Positions 9,801-18,271 of a stretch of 45,059 nt of DNA are shown piece by piece. The translations under genes were made by a program, and so were the position numbers. The DNA comes from Acidobacteria bacterium 13_2_20CM_2_57_6 (GTDB taxonomy: Bacteria; Acidobacteriota; Terriglobia; Acidiferrales; UBA7541), in assembly GCA_001917435.1 (NCBI GenBank), contig MNEA01000132.1, positions 1 to 45,059 of the forward strand, read 5' to 3'. Below the pieces are notes generated by a model, which ran no database searches, was not told the DNA's origin, and was given only the letters and a program-made list of their open reading frames with translations. Position 1 is the first letter of the stretch; every line of letters begins with the position of its first letter.

Positions 9801-9878
9801 GACCAACCACGTCACTCGAGCCGCAAAAAAACCGGACGGCGAACAAACTTTTCTTTGAGCGGCCGGTGAGGTCGTCAA
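6840..9878 (-). CDS. bamA: outer-membrane protein assembly factor BamA
   Basis: A 1012-residue protein, longer than the roughly 800 of Escherichia coli BamA. The likely start is a TTG at 9878 with a G-rich site upstream, followed by a signal peptide that ends near SIAAP. Five POTRA domains run from about residue 90 to 525, each opening with a variant of (V/I)xxIxFxGN (for example ERIDFIGNRRV and RRIDFSGNTTT). The 16-stranded Omp85 barrel follows, with the loop-6 motif GGESDIRGFD (canonical VRGF) and a C-terminal strand ending in phenylalanine, the insertion signal of outer-membrane barrels. BamA is the catalytic core that folds barrel proteins into the outer membrane. The extra length lies in the N-terminal linker and in barrel loops, including a Cys-x2-Cys loop (TCNTC) just after the IRGF strand. 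It follows clpC by 109 bases. Confidence 0.96.
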   Translation of the reverse strand: MTTSPAAQRKVCSPSGFFAARVTWLVALVYLFATPSIAAPLENSSAHSSASAHSYLFSASFDYANGKDVIEDHSAGDPQAAAQQQFVVERIDFIGNRRVRSDTLTARIFSRPGDVYNEETLRRDFQALWNTQFFEDVKLRVEDSPNRPNGKIIIFEVKERPQIRRIRYDGNHSISESDILDRFKERKVGLSVESQFDPTKIKKAEVVLKELLAEHGRQFAKVTPQYERIASSNAVILVFKIEEGPKVKVGKIKFKGNHAFSDRKLIRAMRHDRPYAIPLYFWYIPVLTKTYDREKLSEDLEVGVRGLYRDNGYFKVSVGEPILDNIDTTHSRLGVPLITGKGHGKAVNITIPIEEGERYRMGTLKIVSSDPDKALSLKVDALKSAFPLKQGDIFSTEKVRKALETYGKIYGEYGFIDFTPEPDTEVDDATKIINLTLRFDEQKQYFVRRIDFSGNTTTRDKVIRRELMIDEGQLFNKRLWELSILRLNQLDYFDKIEADKAAEIKRNNKEGTVDINLKLKEKGKQSIGLQGGVSGLAGSFIGLTYQTNNFLGLGETLTFSAQFGDLSRSFLFGFTEPYLFDRPISSGFTIFSSRYKFDQARQAALLTGQSVSINPEFIQNYNQDSTGFTLFASYPIRKLSFTRIGLQYGLTRTNITAFNDASKLLFTQVQFRSIAGPSALNGIVSSTITPTITYNTVNNPINPTGGKSYFYSLGFSGLGGNVKSITNVVDWKYYHPVNKHRNVLGFHASGAFITGYGGGEPPPYSRFYMGGESDIRGFDIRSITPVTFIPVATAQQFTYTCNTCLNGFGQPTPRTVSVPVLGYTITFPGGDTQGYGNVEYRIPIIGNTFQTVLFFDGGTNGILRKGALRLDPTGFDNLNTSFPSAVTSGALDANRQLGIAPNTNFRLRGSTGIEFVVQLPIIQAPFRVYYAYNVHRLHSQLLAPPDFIEPTEICDPSLGDKCGAVGRLPATLPPDVWRFQVRPTIEQLLKNPGSLNYFEPARTFRFTVSRTF

Positions 9879-9987
9879 GGCCGCGCCCCCAAACTCAAGT
9901 TGTTATTCTCCCGCTGGACCCGGTGTGGGCCAGCCGTGCGTTGATCCCGACCCCTGCCGGGACCATCCGTGCGTTGGTTCAGATTCG

Positions 9988-12414
9988 TTAGTGGACGACC
10001 GGGGTTGCCTCACCGACGGGACGGAACGAAAGGCCTTCTCCCGCGACGTAAATCTGCAATGTCGCCGGCCTTTGAATTCCACCCTGGATGAGGGCCTCGG
10101 AGAGCGGGTCCTCTACGTACTTCTGCAAAGCCCGGCGAAGCGGACGCGCGCCGTAACTACGGTCCGCACACGTTTTCTCAAGTATCCACTGCCGTGCTTC
10201 CGGCGAAACTACAATCTGCACCTGCCGGTGAATCAGCGTGTCGTTCAACTGGCCCACCAGCAAGTCGATGATGCGAAGCAGGTCTTCGTCGCCGAGCGGA
10301 TTGAAAATAATGACTTCGTCCAGCCGGTTCAAGAACTCCGGATTGAACGCCCGCTTTACTTCGTTCATCACCATATCTTCCATGCTCTTTTGCCCGGCTT
10401 CATCGGCTCCGGACTGGAAGCCCAAGGCGGTGCGCTTTTGCAAATGACGCGCGCCGAGATTGGAGGTCATGATGATGATGGTGTTCCGGAAATCCACGGT
10501 GTTGCCGAGCCCGTCCGTCAACTGACCGTCTTCAAAGACCTGCAATAATATATTGAAAACGTCCGGATGCGCCTTCTCGATTTCATCAAGCAGGATGACC
10601 GAGTAAGGAGTCCGGCGGACGCGCTCCGTCAATTGGCCACCTTCTTCGTAGCCCACGTAACCTGGAGGGGCACCAATCAGTTTCGAGACGGAGTGCTTTT
10701 CCATGAACTCCGACATGTCGAAGCGAACCAGGGACTTCTCCGAACCGAACAAAAACTCTGCCAAGCGTCTGGCGACTTCCGTTTTTCCGACACCTGTGGG
10801 ACCGAGGAAGAAGAAGCAACCCACTGGACGCAAGGGTGACTTGAGGCCGGCCCGGCTGCGGCGAATGGCGCGAGCGAGAGCGGTGATGGCTTTGTCCTGG
10901 CTGATGACGCGCTTGTGGAGTTCGGGCTCGATGCGCAAAAGCTTCTGCTGCTCGTCTTCCTTGATGGAAGTCACGCCAATGCCGGTCCAGCGCGAAACGA
11001 CTTCTTCGATGTCTTCACGAGTGACGATGCCCGTCGAGGCGTCGTCCAATTTGAAGCGTTCGCGCAGTCCGCGCAAATTTTCTTTTTCCTTGCGTTCTTC
11101 CTCGGAATAGAAACGCGCCTTTTCAAATTCGTGATTGGCGATGGCCGTTTCCATGCGGTGAGTGATGAATTTCACGCGCTTTTGTACTTCGCCGACTTCT
11201 TCGGGAACAGTGGCCTGACGCAGCTTGACGCGCGCGCCGGCTTCGTCGATCAGGTCGATGGCTTTGTCCGGAAGAAAACGGTCGGGAATGTAGCGGTTGG
11301 AAAGATAAACGGAGTAGCGCAACGCCTCGTCCGTGTAGCTGACAGCATGGAATTTTTCGTAGCGCTCGCGGATGCCCTGAATCACTTGCACGGCTTGTTC
11401 TTCGTCAGGCGCGGGAACTTTGACAGATTGGAAACGGCGTTCGAGCGAGCGATCTTTCTCCACGGACTTGCGGTATTCTCCCGGAGTCGTCGCCCCAATG
11501 CACTGAATCTCGCCGCGGGAGAGCGCGGGCTTCAGAATGTTGGCGGCGTCGAGCGAACCTTCCGCGGAACCGGCGCCCACGAGTGTGTGCAGCTCGTCGA
11601 TGAAGACGATGGAGTTCTGGCTCTCCATCAATTCCTTCATGATGGTCTTCAGGCGCTCTTCAAACTGTCCGCGGTACTTGGTGCCCGCGACGATCAATGA
11701 AAGGTCAAGCGACAGGATGCGTTTGTCCGCAAGGAACGGCGGAACATCACCATCGGAAATACGCTGCGCGAGGCCTTCGACAATGGCTGTCTTGCCCACG
11801 CCGGGCTCGCCGATCAAGACAGGATTATTCTTGGTGCGACGGCAGAGGATTTGAATGACGCGCTCGACTTCGTTTTCGCGCCCTACGAGAGGATCCAGAG
11901 AGCCCTCGGAAGCCGCTTGCGTGAGGTCGCGGCTGAATTCCGCGAGGAGAGAAGTTTCCTTTGGCCGCGCTGCCGCTGTTTTTTCGCCGGACGTGCGCGC
12001 GAGCTCTTCCCGCAACGTGGACAGACGCAGACCGCGCTCCATCAAAATTTCCGCGCCGAAGCACTTCTCTTCGCGGAGAATACCGAGAAGAAGATGCTCC
12101 GTGCCGACGTGCTTGTGACCCAGACGCTCCGCTTCTTCCGCGGCCATATTGAGGATGCGCTTGCACTCCGCGCTGAGCGGCACTTCGACGGAAGTCGAGA
12201 TGCGCTCGCGGATGGTGATGCGGGCTTCGATCTCCTTGCGTATCGATTCGATCGAGCCTTGCTGGCGCAGGAAACGGTTGGCCAGGGCTTTGTCCTCGCG
12301 CATCAAGCCGAGCAGCAGATGTTCGGTCTCGATATACGGGCTGCCATACTGGCTGGCTTCGTATCTTGCAAAAAATATGACGCGTCGCGCTTTCTCTGTA
12401 TAACGTTCGAACAC
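9988..12414 (-). CDS. clpC: ATP-dependent Clp protease ATP-binding subunit ClpC
   Basis: An 808-residue AAA+ unfoldase. The start is a GTG at 12414: the conserved N-terminus ([14 protein letters not shown]) begins there and the codon sits one base after the stop of the upstream ABC ATPase gene. A double Clp-N domain covers residues 1-145. D1 has Walker A GEPGVGKT and Walker [10 protein letters not shown] short middle region with a UVR-like segment (near [20 protein letters not shown]) distinguishes ClpC from ClpB, whose coiled coil is much longer. D2 has GPTGVGKT and [13 protein letters not shown]. In its family ClpC feeds substrates to ClpP and depends on adaptor proteins. Its placement inside an envelope-biogenesis cluster is unusual; translational coupling with the ATPase gene is likely. 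Confidence 0.95.
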   Translation of the reverse strand: MFERYTEKARRVIFFARYEASQYGSPYIETEHLLLGLMREDKALANRFLRQQGSIESIRKEIEARITIRERISTSVEVPLSAECKRILNMAAEEAERLGHKHVGTEHLLLGILREEKCFGAEILMERGLRLSTLREELARTSGEKTAAARPKETSLLAEFSRDLTQAASEGSLDPLVGRENEVERVIQILCRRTKNNPVLIGEPGVGKTAIVEGLAQRISDGDVPPFLADKRILSLDLSLIVAGTKYRGQFEERLKTIMKELMESQNSIVFIDELHTLVGAGSAEGSLDAANILKPALSRGEIQCIGATTPGEYRKSVEKDRSLERRFQSVKVPAPDEEQAVQVIQGIRERYEKFHAVSYTDEALRYSVYLSNRYIPDRFLPDKAIDLIDEAGARVKLRQATVPEEVGEVQKRVKFITHRMETAIANHEFEKARFYSEEERKEKENLRGLRERFKLDDASTGIVTREDIEEVVSRWTGIGVTSIKEDEQQKLLRIEPELHKRVISQDKAITALARAIRRSRAGLKSPLRPVGCFFFLGPTGVGKTEVARRLAEFLFGSEKSLVRFDMSEFMEKHSVSKLIGAPPGYVGYEEGGQLTERVRRTPYSVILLDEIEKAHPDVFNILLQVFEDGQLTDGLGNTVDFRNTIIIMTSNLGARHLQKRTALGFQSGADEAGQKSMEDMVMNEVKRAFNPEFLNRLDEVIIFNPLGDEDLLRIIDLLVGQLNDTLIHRQVQIVVSPEARQWILEKTCADRSYGARPLRRALQKYVEDPLSEALIQGGIQRPATLQIYVAGEGLSFRPVGEATPVVH

Positions 12415-12415
12415 G

Positions 12416-13192
12416 TTAGCTCGCTTCTCCCCCTGGGACCCCGCTCGCTGAAGCCGCAGCCTCGCGAGTTTGCAGAACGCCATGTTCCAGCGCCAGTATG
12501 CGGTCGCACCGGGCGGCGAGCGCCAGGTTGTGTGTCGCAATCAGCGACGTCAACCTGTGCATGCGATGCAATCGTTGTAGCAACTCGAACACAGCCCAAG
12601 CATTCTGCTCGTCCAAATCTCCGGTAGGTTCATCTGCCAGCAGCACTGATGGCCCAGTGACGAGCGCCCGGGCAATCGCGACGCGCTGCTGTTCCCCTCC
12701 GGAGAGTTCCCCTGCGCGGTGGTCGGCCCGGTTTTCCAAGCCAACCTCCGCGAGCCACTTCCGCGCCATCCCCAGCGCAGTCGTGAAATCCTCGCCGCGC
12801 ACCAGCACCGGCATGGCTACGTTTTCCGCAGCCGTAAAATCCGGCAGCAACTCGTGGCGTTGCCACAAAAATCCGATGGCACGATTCCGAAATTCCGCCA
12901 GCGCCGCATCATGAATCGATTCAATGGCTTTCGTTGCGAAGTATACTGTACCGCTCGTTGGTGTGTCTAGCGCGGCCAACAGATGCAGCAAAGTACTTTT
13001 GCCGGCGCCCGAAGGCGCAACGATCGCTACCATTTCTCCCTGCCGCAAACTCAAATTTGCATCTGTCAGGACAGAGATGATTTTCTCGCCGCTGCCGTAA
13101 GTTTTCTTCAGGCCTCTCGATTCCAGAACAACTGCCGCGCCGCGCGGATCGCCCGCCACCTTCCCGCTCGCGACCTGTGCGTCCTGGATCAT
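12416..13192 (-). CDS. LolD-type ABC transporter ATP-binding protein
   Basis: A 258-residue ABC ATPase of the MacB/LolD/FtsE class. Seen in order: Walker A APSGAGKST, a Q-loop in FLWQRHELLPDFTAAENV, the signature LSGGEQQRVAIARAL, Walker B VLLADEPTGDLD and the switch histidine in ATHN. In LolD the region after the Q-loop contains the conserved LLPxxTAxENV stretch found here, so a role with the LolC/E-type permease encoded upstream is likely: ATP-driven release of lipoproteins from the inner membrane to a periplasmic carrier. The ATG has AGGA directly against it, so translation may start a few codons later, for example at the GTG after GSGK-like sequence. A 340-base gap separates it from the permease gene, which is unusual for this pair. 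Its stop is one base before the clpC start. Confidence 0.87.
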   Translation of the reverse strand: MIQDAQVASGKVAGDPRGAAVVLESRGLKKTYGSGEKIISVLTDANLSLRQGEMVAIVAPSGAGKSTLLHLLAALDTPTSGTVYFATKAIESIHDAALAEFRNRAIGFLWQRHELLPDFTAAENVAMPVLVRGEDFTTALGMARKWLAEVGLENRADHRAGELSGGEQQRVAIARALVTGPSVLLADEPTGDLDEQNAWAVFELLQRLHRMHRLTSLIATHNLALAARCDRILALEHGVLQTREAAASASGVPGGEAS

Positions 13193-13532
13193 TCCTGCAG
13201 CGCCTTTCGACTTTTTTAGGGCCCTTCCTGCTATCTACTTAGATGCTTTTTGTGCAATCTTCGTGCCGCGCAACTGCCGCGCCACCGAACTTTTGCAGGC
13301 CCAAAGTCTTTCCTATTTCCGCCAGTCCATTGCCTGCCTAAAAGACGGCACTTCTGCACCAAAGTGCCCCAGCTGTAATCTTTCTATTTTCAACAGCTTG
13401 CGGCGGGACCCTACGGCAACCGAGAATATAGGACGTGCCCCGGTCTTACCCGCCGGCTTCTCCTTGAAATAGGAGCAAATCTTGCGCCAAACGCGTTGAA
13501 GAATATGGTTATTCCCGACGCGAACCGGGAGG
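13193..13532. other. 340-base intergenic gap between permease and ATPase genes
   Basis: No convincing gene is visible on either strand. A 7-bp hairpin lies at 13347-13368 and, on the minus strand, is followed by GTCTTTT, so it may be a weak terminator for the permease gene. A TTGCAC element near 13255 could be part of a promoter for the ATPase gene, but no good -10 box was found with it. The base composition here is lower in G+C than in the flanking genes. Confidence 0.5.
13347..13368 (-). terminator. weak hairpin, possible terminator after the LolC/E-type gene
   Basis: GGCACTT and AAGTGCC form a 7-bp stem around an 8-base loop. On the minus strand the hairpin is followed by GTCTTTTAGG, a short T-run. 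It could end or attenuate transcription from the permease gene, leaving the ATPase and clpC to a separate promoter. Confidence 0.35.
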
Positions 13533-14759
13533 TCATTCGTACCGCAAGATTTCCACCGGTAGGAGGCGCACGGCAGCGCGAGCGGGCAAGATGGTAGCCG
13601 CAATCGAAATTCCCATCGCCACAGTGGTGATCCACACACCATCGAACACGCTCGGATGGAAAGGCACATAGGGCACGGCGTAGACCTGAGGATCGAGAGG
13701 AATCAGATGGTAATTCCCTGCCACAAACGAAAACGCGTAGCCGATGAAAAGACCGATCAGCGTGCCCGTCGCTCCAATACTAATTCCCTGCCACAGAAAA
13801 ATTGTCCGAATCTGCTCGCGGCGCGCGCCGAAGGACCGGAGCACGGCGATGTCGCGCGCCTTGTCGGTAACCGTCATGGAAAGCACGACCAGAATGTTGA
13901 GACCGGCGACGAAGGTAATCAGACCGATGAAAATCGCTGTGACCAGTTTTTCCAACCGTAACGCGCGGAACAATGCGCGATTCTCTTCCATCCAGGTTGT
14001 CGTTGAAAAACCGTGCCCGGCGGCTTGCCGGACCTGTTCCGCAATTTCGCCCGCGCGTTCGGGCTGATGCAGGCGAAATTCGAGAACGTTGACGACGTCA
14101 CCTGCGCCGGAAAGTCCCTGCGCCGCCGCGAGAGTCATGAAACACCAATTCTCGTCGTAATCGTAGAAGCCGGAATCGAAAACTCCTGCAACGCGAAAGC
14201 GCCGCGTCCGCGGCATCAATCCATAGGGAGTTAAACGCCCCTGCGGACTTGTGAGCGTCAGGTAATCACCGGGAGAGACCTTCCACTCTTCGGCAAGCTG
14301 TCTTCCAATCAGCAGCGCGTCAATGCCGTCCGCGTCGGGCGAAAAGTCCAATTCACCGGCGACAATACGCTGCAATGCTTCGTCACTCTTTCGTTCGCGC
14401 TCGGGATCGATGCCCTTCGTGACCACGCCTCGCGCTTGTCCAGAGAAAGAAAGCAGTACCGTCTGATAGACCGCCGGCGTGACCGAGCGCGCACCCGTTG
14501 CAGCCGCGAGCTTCGTAGCCATTTCCTCATAGTTCCTGATCCCTGCGGTGCCGGGCCGTGTGAGAGAAACGTGCGCGGTCACGCCGAGCAAGCGGTCTTG
14601 CAGCGTTTCACGGAATCCGGTGTTCATGGAAAGCGCGATGACCAGCGTGGCCACGCCTGCGGCCACCCCAATTATGGAAAACATTGTGACCAGCCGCAGG
14701 ACTGCCGGCCGGTACGGCGATCGCAGGTACCGCTGCGCCACAAACCATTCAAATCGCAT
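13533..14759 (-). CDS. LolC/LolE-family lipoprotein-releasing permease
   Basis: A 408-residue FtsX-like membrane protein of the usual LolC/E length. The N-terminus (FEWFVAQRYLRS) matches the conserved opening FExxIAxRYLRxR. Four membrane segments are visible: one near residues 22-46 and three in the C-terminal half (about 275-300, 320-350 and 375-400). A large periplasmic domain lies between the first and second. The C-terminal FtsX core has the TDKARDIAVLRSFGAR segment that contacts the ATPase and an ILPARAAVRLLPVEILRYE ending typical of the family. Only one permease is encoded here, so it may act as a homodimer (LolF-like), which is inference. It begins 18 bases after lysS and is probably cotranscribed with it. 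Confidence 0.9.
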   Translation of the reverse strand: MRFEWFVAQRYLRSPYRPAVLRLVTMFSIIGVAAGVATLVIALSMNTGFRETLQDRLLGVTAHVSLTRPGTAGIRNYEEMATKLAAATGARSVTPAVYQTVLLSFSGQARGVVTKGIDPERERKSDEALQRIVAGELDFSPDADGIDALLIGRQLAEEWKVSPGDYLTLTSPQGRLTPYGLMPRTRRFRVAGVFDSGFYDYDENWCFMTLAAAQGLSGAGDVVNVLEFRLHQPERAGEIAEQVRQAAGHGFSTTTWMEENRALFRALRLEKLVTAIFIGLITFVAGLNILVVLSMTVTDKARDIAVLRSFGARREQIRTIFLWQGISIGATGTLIGLFIGYAFSFVAGNYHLIPLDPQVYAVPYVPFHPSVFDGVWITTVAMGISIAATILPARAAVRLLPVEILRYE

Positions 14760-14777
14760 GGTGCTTGGAAGAATACG

Positions 14778-16337
14778 TTATGCGCGGTGCGCTTCGGAAG
14801 CGGAAGATGGTTCTCCGCCTTCGGGGCGGAGCAGGGGAAAGAGGATGACGTCTCGGATCGAAGGCGAATCCGTCAGTAGCATCGTCAGGCGGTCGATGCC
14901 GATGCCTTCGCCGGCCGTGGGAGGCATGCCGTGACAGAGGGCGCGAATGTAATCCACGTCGAGCTGCTTCGGCACTTCTTCGCCGCCCTGGGCGATCTGC
15001 GCAAGGAAGCGGCGTTCCTGCTCGGCAGGGTCGTTCAATTCGGAGAAACCGTTGGCCACTTCCATTCCGGCGACGTAGATTTCAAATCGTTCCGTCAGGG
15101 ACGGGTCTTCCGGCTTCTGTTTCGAAAGAGGAGAAATATCCGTGGGAAAGTCGTACAGGATCGTCGGCTGAATCAGTTTGTCCTCAGCCATGGCCTCGAA
15201 AAGCAGGCCGGTCCACTCACCGTCCGTGAGCGTGCCTTTTGCCACGGCATAGCGGGCGCCGGTGCGCTTGGCCCATTCGTTGTAGCGGGTTGTGGTTTCA
15301 CGCGCCCCGCCGGGAGAAGCCAATTTCTGGAGCGTTGGAGCTTCGCCCGCTGCCGTTGGCCAATACCGCACGATCGCCTCGCGCATGGTGAGCCGCTGCA
15401 TTTTGGAAAAATCAAGCTCGGCACCGCCGTACTTCACCGTCGTCGAACCGGTGATATTTCTGGCCAGTAGCGCATAGAGCTGCTCGTTCATGTCCATGAG
15501 GTCGCGGTAGTTGCTGTAGGCCTCGTAGAACTCCAGCATGGTGAATTCAGGGTTATGCTGCGTGGAAATGCCCTCATTGCGGAAATTTCGGTTGATCTCG
15601 TACACGCGGTCGAACCCTCCGACCGTCAGCCTCTTCAAATAAAGCTCCGGCGCAACGCGCAGATAGAGGTCAATATCCAGCGTGTTGTGGTGGGTGATAA
15701 AGGGCCGGGCGGCCGCGCCCCCCGGGATGGGATGCATCATCGGCGTTTCGACCTCGATGTAACCACGAGCGTCAAAAAACCGGCGCATTTCTTGGATGAT
15801 TCGCGCGCGTGTCACAAATACTTGGCGCGATTTTTCATTGGCAATCAGGTCCAGATATCGCTGGCGGTAGCGGAGCTCGACGTCCGTCAGACCGTGCCAT
15901 TTCTCCGGCAACGGCAGCAAGGCTTTCGAAAGGAAGAAGATCTCCTCAACCCAGATGGAGAGCTCATTGGTCTTGGTTCGAAACAGCCGTCCGCGCACCC
16001 CAATCGAATCACCCAAATCGAGAAGATGAAATAGCTGGAATCCTTTTTCGCCGACAACATCTTTCTTTACATAGATCTGGATCCGCTTCCCGTCGCCTTG
16101 CAGATGGGCAAAACCGGCCTTGCCCATCAGCCGGAAAGAGAGGAGCCGACCGGCAACCCGCACTTCGCGCTGTGCCGACTCTAATTCCGCTGCGGTGGAC
16201 TGGCCGTACTTCTCCACCAGGGCGGCCGGAGTATCCGTCCAGCGAAATTCGCGGGGGTAAGGATCGTGCCCAAGCGCCTGGATCTGTTCGAGTTTCTTCT
16301 GGCGCTGCTCGAACTGGTCACGCGGCTCAAATTGCAA
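14778..16337 (-). CDS. lysS: lysyl-tRNA synthetase, class II
   Basis: A 519-residue cytoplasmic enzyme that attaches lysine to tRNA-Lys. The start is a TTG at 16337, with AAAGGA eight bases upstream. The N-terminal OB-fold anticodon-binding domain (about residues 50-150) contains VAGRLLSFRLMGKAGFAHLQ. Class II motif 1 lies around 180-215, motif 2 is FRNEGISTQHNPEFTMLEFY, and motif 3 is the C-terminal GIGIDRLTMLLTDSPSIRDV. Length and motif order match bacterial LysS. A strong promoter (16370-16399) precedes it, and the permease gene follows 18 bases after its stop, so lysS probably heads an operon. Confidence 0.96.
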   Translation of the reverse strand: MQFEPRDQFEQRQKKLEQIQALGHDPYPREFRWTDTPAALVEKYGQSTAAELESAQREVRVAGRLLSFRLMGKAGFAHLQGDGKRIQIYVKKDVVGEKGFQLFHLLDLGDSIGVRGRLFRTKTNELSIWVEEIFFLSKALLPLPEKWHGLTDVELRYRQRYLDLIANEKSRQVFVTRARIIQEMRRFFDARGYIEVETPMMHPIPGGAAARPFITHHNTLDIDLYLRVAPELYLKRLTVGGFDRVYEINRNFRNEGISTQHNPEFTMLEFYEAYSNYRDLMDMNEQLYALLARNITGSTTVKYGGAELDFSKMQRLTMREAIVRYWPTAAGEAPTLQKLASPGGARETTTRYNEWAKRTGARYAVAKGTLTDGEWTGLLFEAMAEDKLIQPTILYDFPTDISPLSKQKPEDPSLTERFEIYVAGMEVANGFSELNDPAEQERRFLAQIAQGGEEVPKQLDVDYIRALCHGMPPTAGEGIGIDRLTMLLTDSPSIRDVILFPLLRPEGGEPSSASEAHRA

Positions 16338-16369
16338 AGGGAAAATCCTTTCGGAAGCGACGGAGTTTG

Positions 16370-16399
16370 AGTATAACGGCGCGCGTTATCCTTGAGCAA
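16370..16399 (-). promoter_or_regulatory. sigma-70 type promoter for lysS
   Basis: On the minus strand TTGCTC (-35, 16394-16399) and TATACT (-10, 16370-16375) are separated by 18 bases. The predicted transcript begins near 16363, about 26 bases before the TTG start codon, with the ribosome-binding site in between. Confidence 0.7.
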
Positions 16400-16579
16400 G
16401 GAATACGCACCCATTTCTTCGCAAGAGAAGGCGTAACGCACGCTATCCTTTGAAATGGGTCGTTCCCCCTATCGGCTTTCTGAGAAAGAGTTGCCCAATC
16501 GGCCCTTGGTTTGAAGAATACTATGGCTTGAGCTCAGCTTTTTGCTATACTCCCGGATCTGTCCCCTACGGAGAGTCCC

Positions 16580-17314
16580 GTGAAAGACTGTGTCCGCCCC
16601 CGCTCAGCCCGCGGCAAGTCTGTCCAAGATGACTGGCGCGCCTGGCTTCCAGAAGCAAAAGCAGTGGTGTTCAATAGGCAGGTACACAAACTCGAATCCA
16701 GCTATGTGATGTTGAGCGTGTCCCTCGATGAGGCAATTGCACTGCGGCAACTGGGACAGCCCGCCAAGTCCCTGCAGGCTATGGGCATTACGTCAGGGCT
16801 TTGCAGGCTGCTAACGCAAACCCTGGCGGGCTTGCTGCGTGCGCTGTCGGAGCACGCCAAGCACTACGGCACCATTCCGAACGCAACGCCTCTGGATCCC
16901 GCGAATTTTCAGGGACAAAAGGGCCAGCGTTCGGCGCGAATGAGCAGCCTGCTCAACCACGTGCTGCTTTCCCAAAGGCTCCAGTTCCTCCATAAAGTGA
17001 GCACTCTGATGGAGATGGTCGAGGATCTGGGCAAGGATTTTCGCCGGGCCGCAGATGACCTCGCTGAAGGGCTCTCGGTAAACCCCAATCAAATGTGGGA
17101 CGAGGTGGACACGGACCACTACGACCTGAATACCTGTATGAGAGAAGCTATTGTTGTGTTCAAGTCTTTCTTGATTGCTCTGCCCGAGAACCAACTTGGG
17201 ACTTTCCAAGACACCGTTCGGGAGCAATCTGAACCTCAGGAAGACGGCACGTCCACCCGCCAAGTTGTGATCCGACATAGACGAATGGCCACGATTAGCA
17301 GGAGAATGGTCTAG
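16580..17314 (+). CDS. unknown helical protein
   Basis: A 244-residue protein starting at GTG, with GGAGAG about five bases upstream. I do not recognise a family. There is no signal peptide or membrane segment. The sequence is predicted helical throughout, with Leu/Ala-rich amphipathic stretches (about residues 40-85 and 115-160) and a Glu/Gln-rich, then Arg-rich tail ending in RRMATISRRMV. A cytoplasmic helical-bundle protein is the most that can be said. It is divergent from lysS, and a TATACT-like -10 element lies just upstream without a clear -35. The sigma-factor gene follows about 70 bases later in the same direction. Confidence 0.7.
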   Translation: MKDCVRPRSARGKSVQDDWRAWLPEAKAVVFNRQVHKLESSYVMLSVSLDEAIALRQLGQPAKSLQAMGITSGLCRLLTQTLAGLLRALSEHAKHYGTIPNATPLDPANFQGQKGQRSARMSSLLNHVLLSQRLQFLHKVSTLMEMVEDLGKDFRRAADDLAEGLSVNPNQMWDEVDTDHYDLNTCMREAIVVFKSFLIALPENQLGTFQDTVREQSEPQEDGTSTRQVVIRHRRMATISRRMV

Positions 17315-17383
17315 CCTGCTTGCCCGCAGGGGGCTGGCGCCGTCCGACCGGAACTAGTGTCCCGCAGGGGTGTTTGCTAGCAC

Positions 17384-18130
17384 ATGCGGGCTTCTGACAG
17401 GACAACTCTTGGAGGCATGAGGCGCATCCGAAGGGATGGATGCGCCGCTATTGGACCGTTGGCCCGAAACCGACCAAGCGATCCCGATGCGTCGACCTCT
17501 CGGCAGTCCCCCAAACCGGTGACTGAAGCGGAGGCCATCCGCCTGGCCCAGGCCGGGGATGCTGCGGCTTTTGAGTTCCTGTACCACATGCACAGCCGCC
17601 GCGTCTACGCTTTGTGCCTGCGGATGGTGAATAACCCGCCCGATGCGGAAGATCTGATGCAGGAAGCCTTTCTGCAGCTGTTCCGCAAGATTGGGACGTT
17701 CCGCGGAGAGTCGGCCTTTTCAACCTGGTTGCATCGGATGACGGTCAATGTGGTGCTGATGAGGTTGCGTAAGAAGTCGCTCCCTGTGGCCTCGCTCGAA
17801 GAAACGACGGATCCTGACGATGAGACGAGCGGCCCCAGGAAAGATATTGGCGCACCGGATTTGCGCTTGAGCGGCGCCGTCGACCGGGTCAATCTGGAAC
17901 GTTCGGTTGAAAAGTTGCCCCCGGGCTACCGGACCGTATTTGTGTTGCACGACGTGCAGGGGTACGAGCACAACGAGATCGCGGACATCATGGGATGTTC
18001 GGTGGGAAATTCGAAGTCGCAATTGCACAAGGCGCGCACGCGTCTGCGGGACCTGCTCCAGGAAGAGGTACGACAGCAGGCACGGCAAGAACGGCACGCT
18101 GCAAAGACGCAGACGGCGCACGACGATTGA
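17384..18130 (+). CDS. ECF (sigma-E type) RNA polymerase sigma factor
   Basis: An extracytoplasmic-function sigma factor of up to 248 residues. Sigma region 2 covers about residues 50-130, with [20 protein letters not shown] (core binding and -10 recognition) and [11 protein letters not shown]. Region 4 lies at about 170-225, with [19 protein letters not shown] and the helix-turn-helix [20 protein letters not shown] for -35 recognition. Regions 1 and 3 are absent, as usual for the group. The first 45 residues are not conserved; the ATG has no good ribosome-binding site, and a second ATG at 17417 has GGAGG too close, so the true start is uncertain. An anti-sigma gene follows after 130 bases, which suggests that the pair answers an envelope signal. 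Confidence 0.92.
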   Translation: MRASDRTTLGGMRRIRRDGCAAIGPLARNRPSDPDASTSRQSPKPVTEAEAIRLAQAGDAAAFEFLYHMHSRRVYALCLRMVNNPPDAEDLMQEAFLQLFRKIGTFRGESAFSTWLHRMTVNVVLMRLRKKSLPVASLEETTDPDDETSGPRKDIGAPDLRLSGAVDRVNLERSVEKLPPGYRTVFVLHDVQGYEHNEIADIMGCSVGNSKSQLHKARTRLRDLLQEEVRQQARQERHAAKTQTAHDD

Positions 18131-18136
18131 GCTACA

Positions 18137-18271
18137 ATGAGTGCAATTCAATGGTGTGGACGCGACTTCACGGCGGAACATCGAGGAAATGCGCCGAAAG
18201 GAATTGAGAGAAGTCGAACGGGGCAGGCATCCAGCGCCAGCTCCCGTGGAGTGACGGGTCATGCAGTGTAG
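18137..18271 (+). CDS. possible 44-residue leader ORF before the anti-sigma gene
   Basis: An ATG-initiated open frame fills the gap between the sigma and anti-sigma genes and overlaps the anti-sigma start by 11 bases, a layout that would allow translational coupling. It lacks a ribosome-binding site and resembles no family I know, so it may be chance. Confidence 0.2.
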   Translation: MSAIQWCGRDFTAEHRGNAPKGIERSRTGQASSASSRGVTGHAV

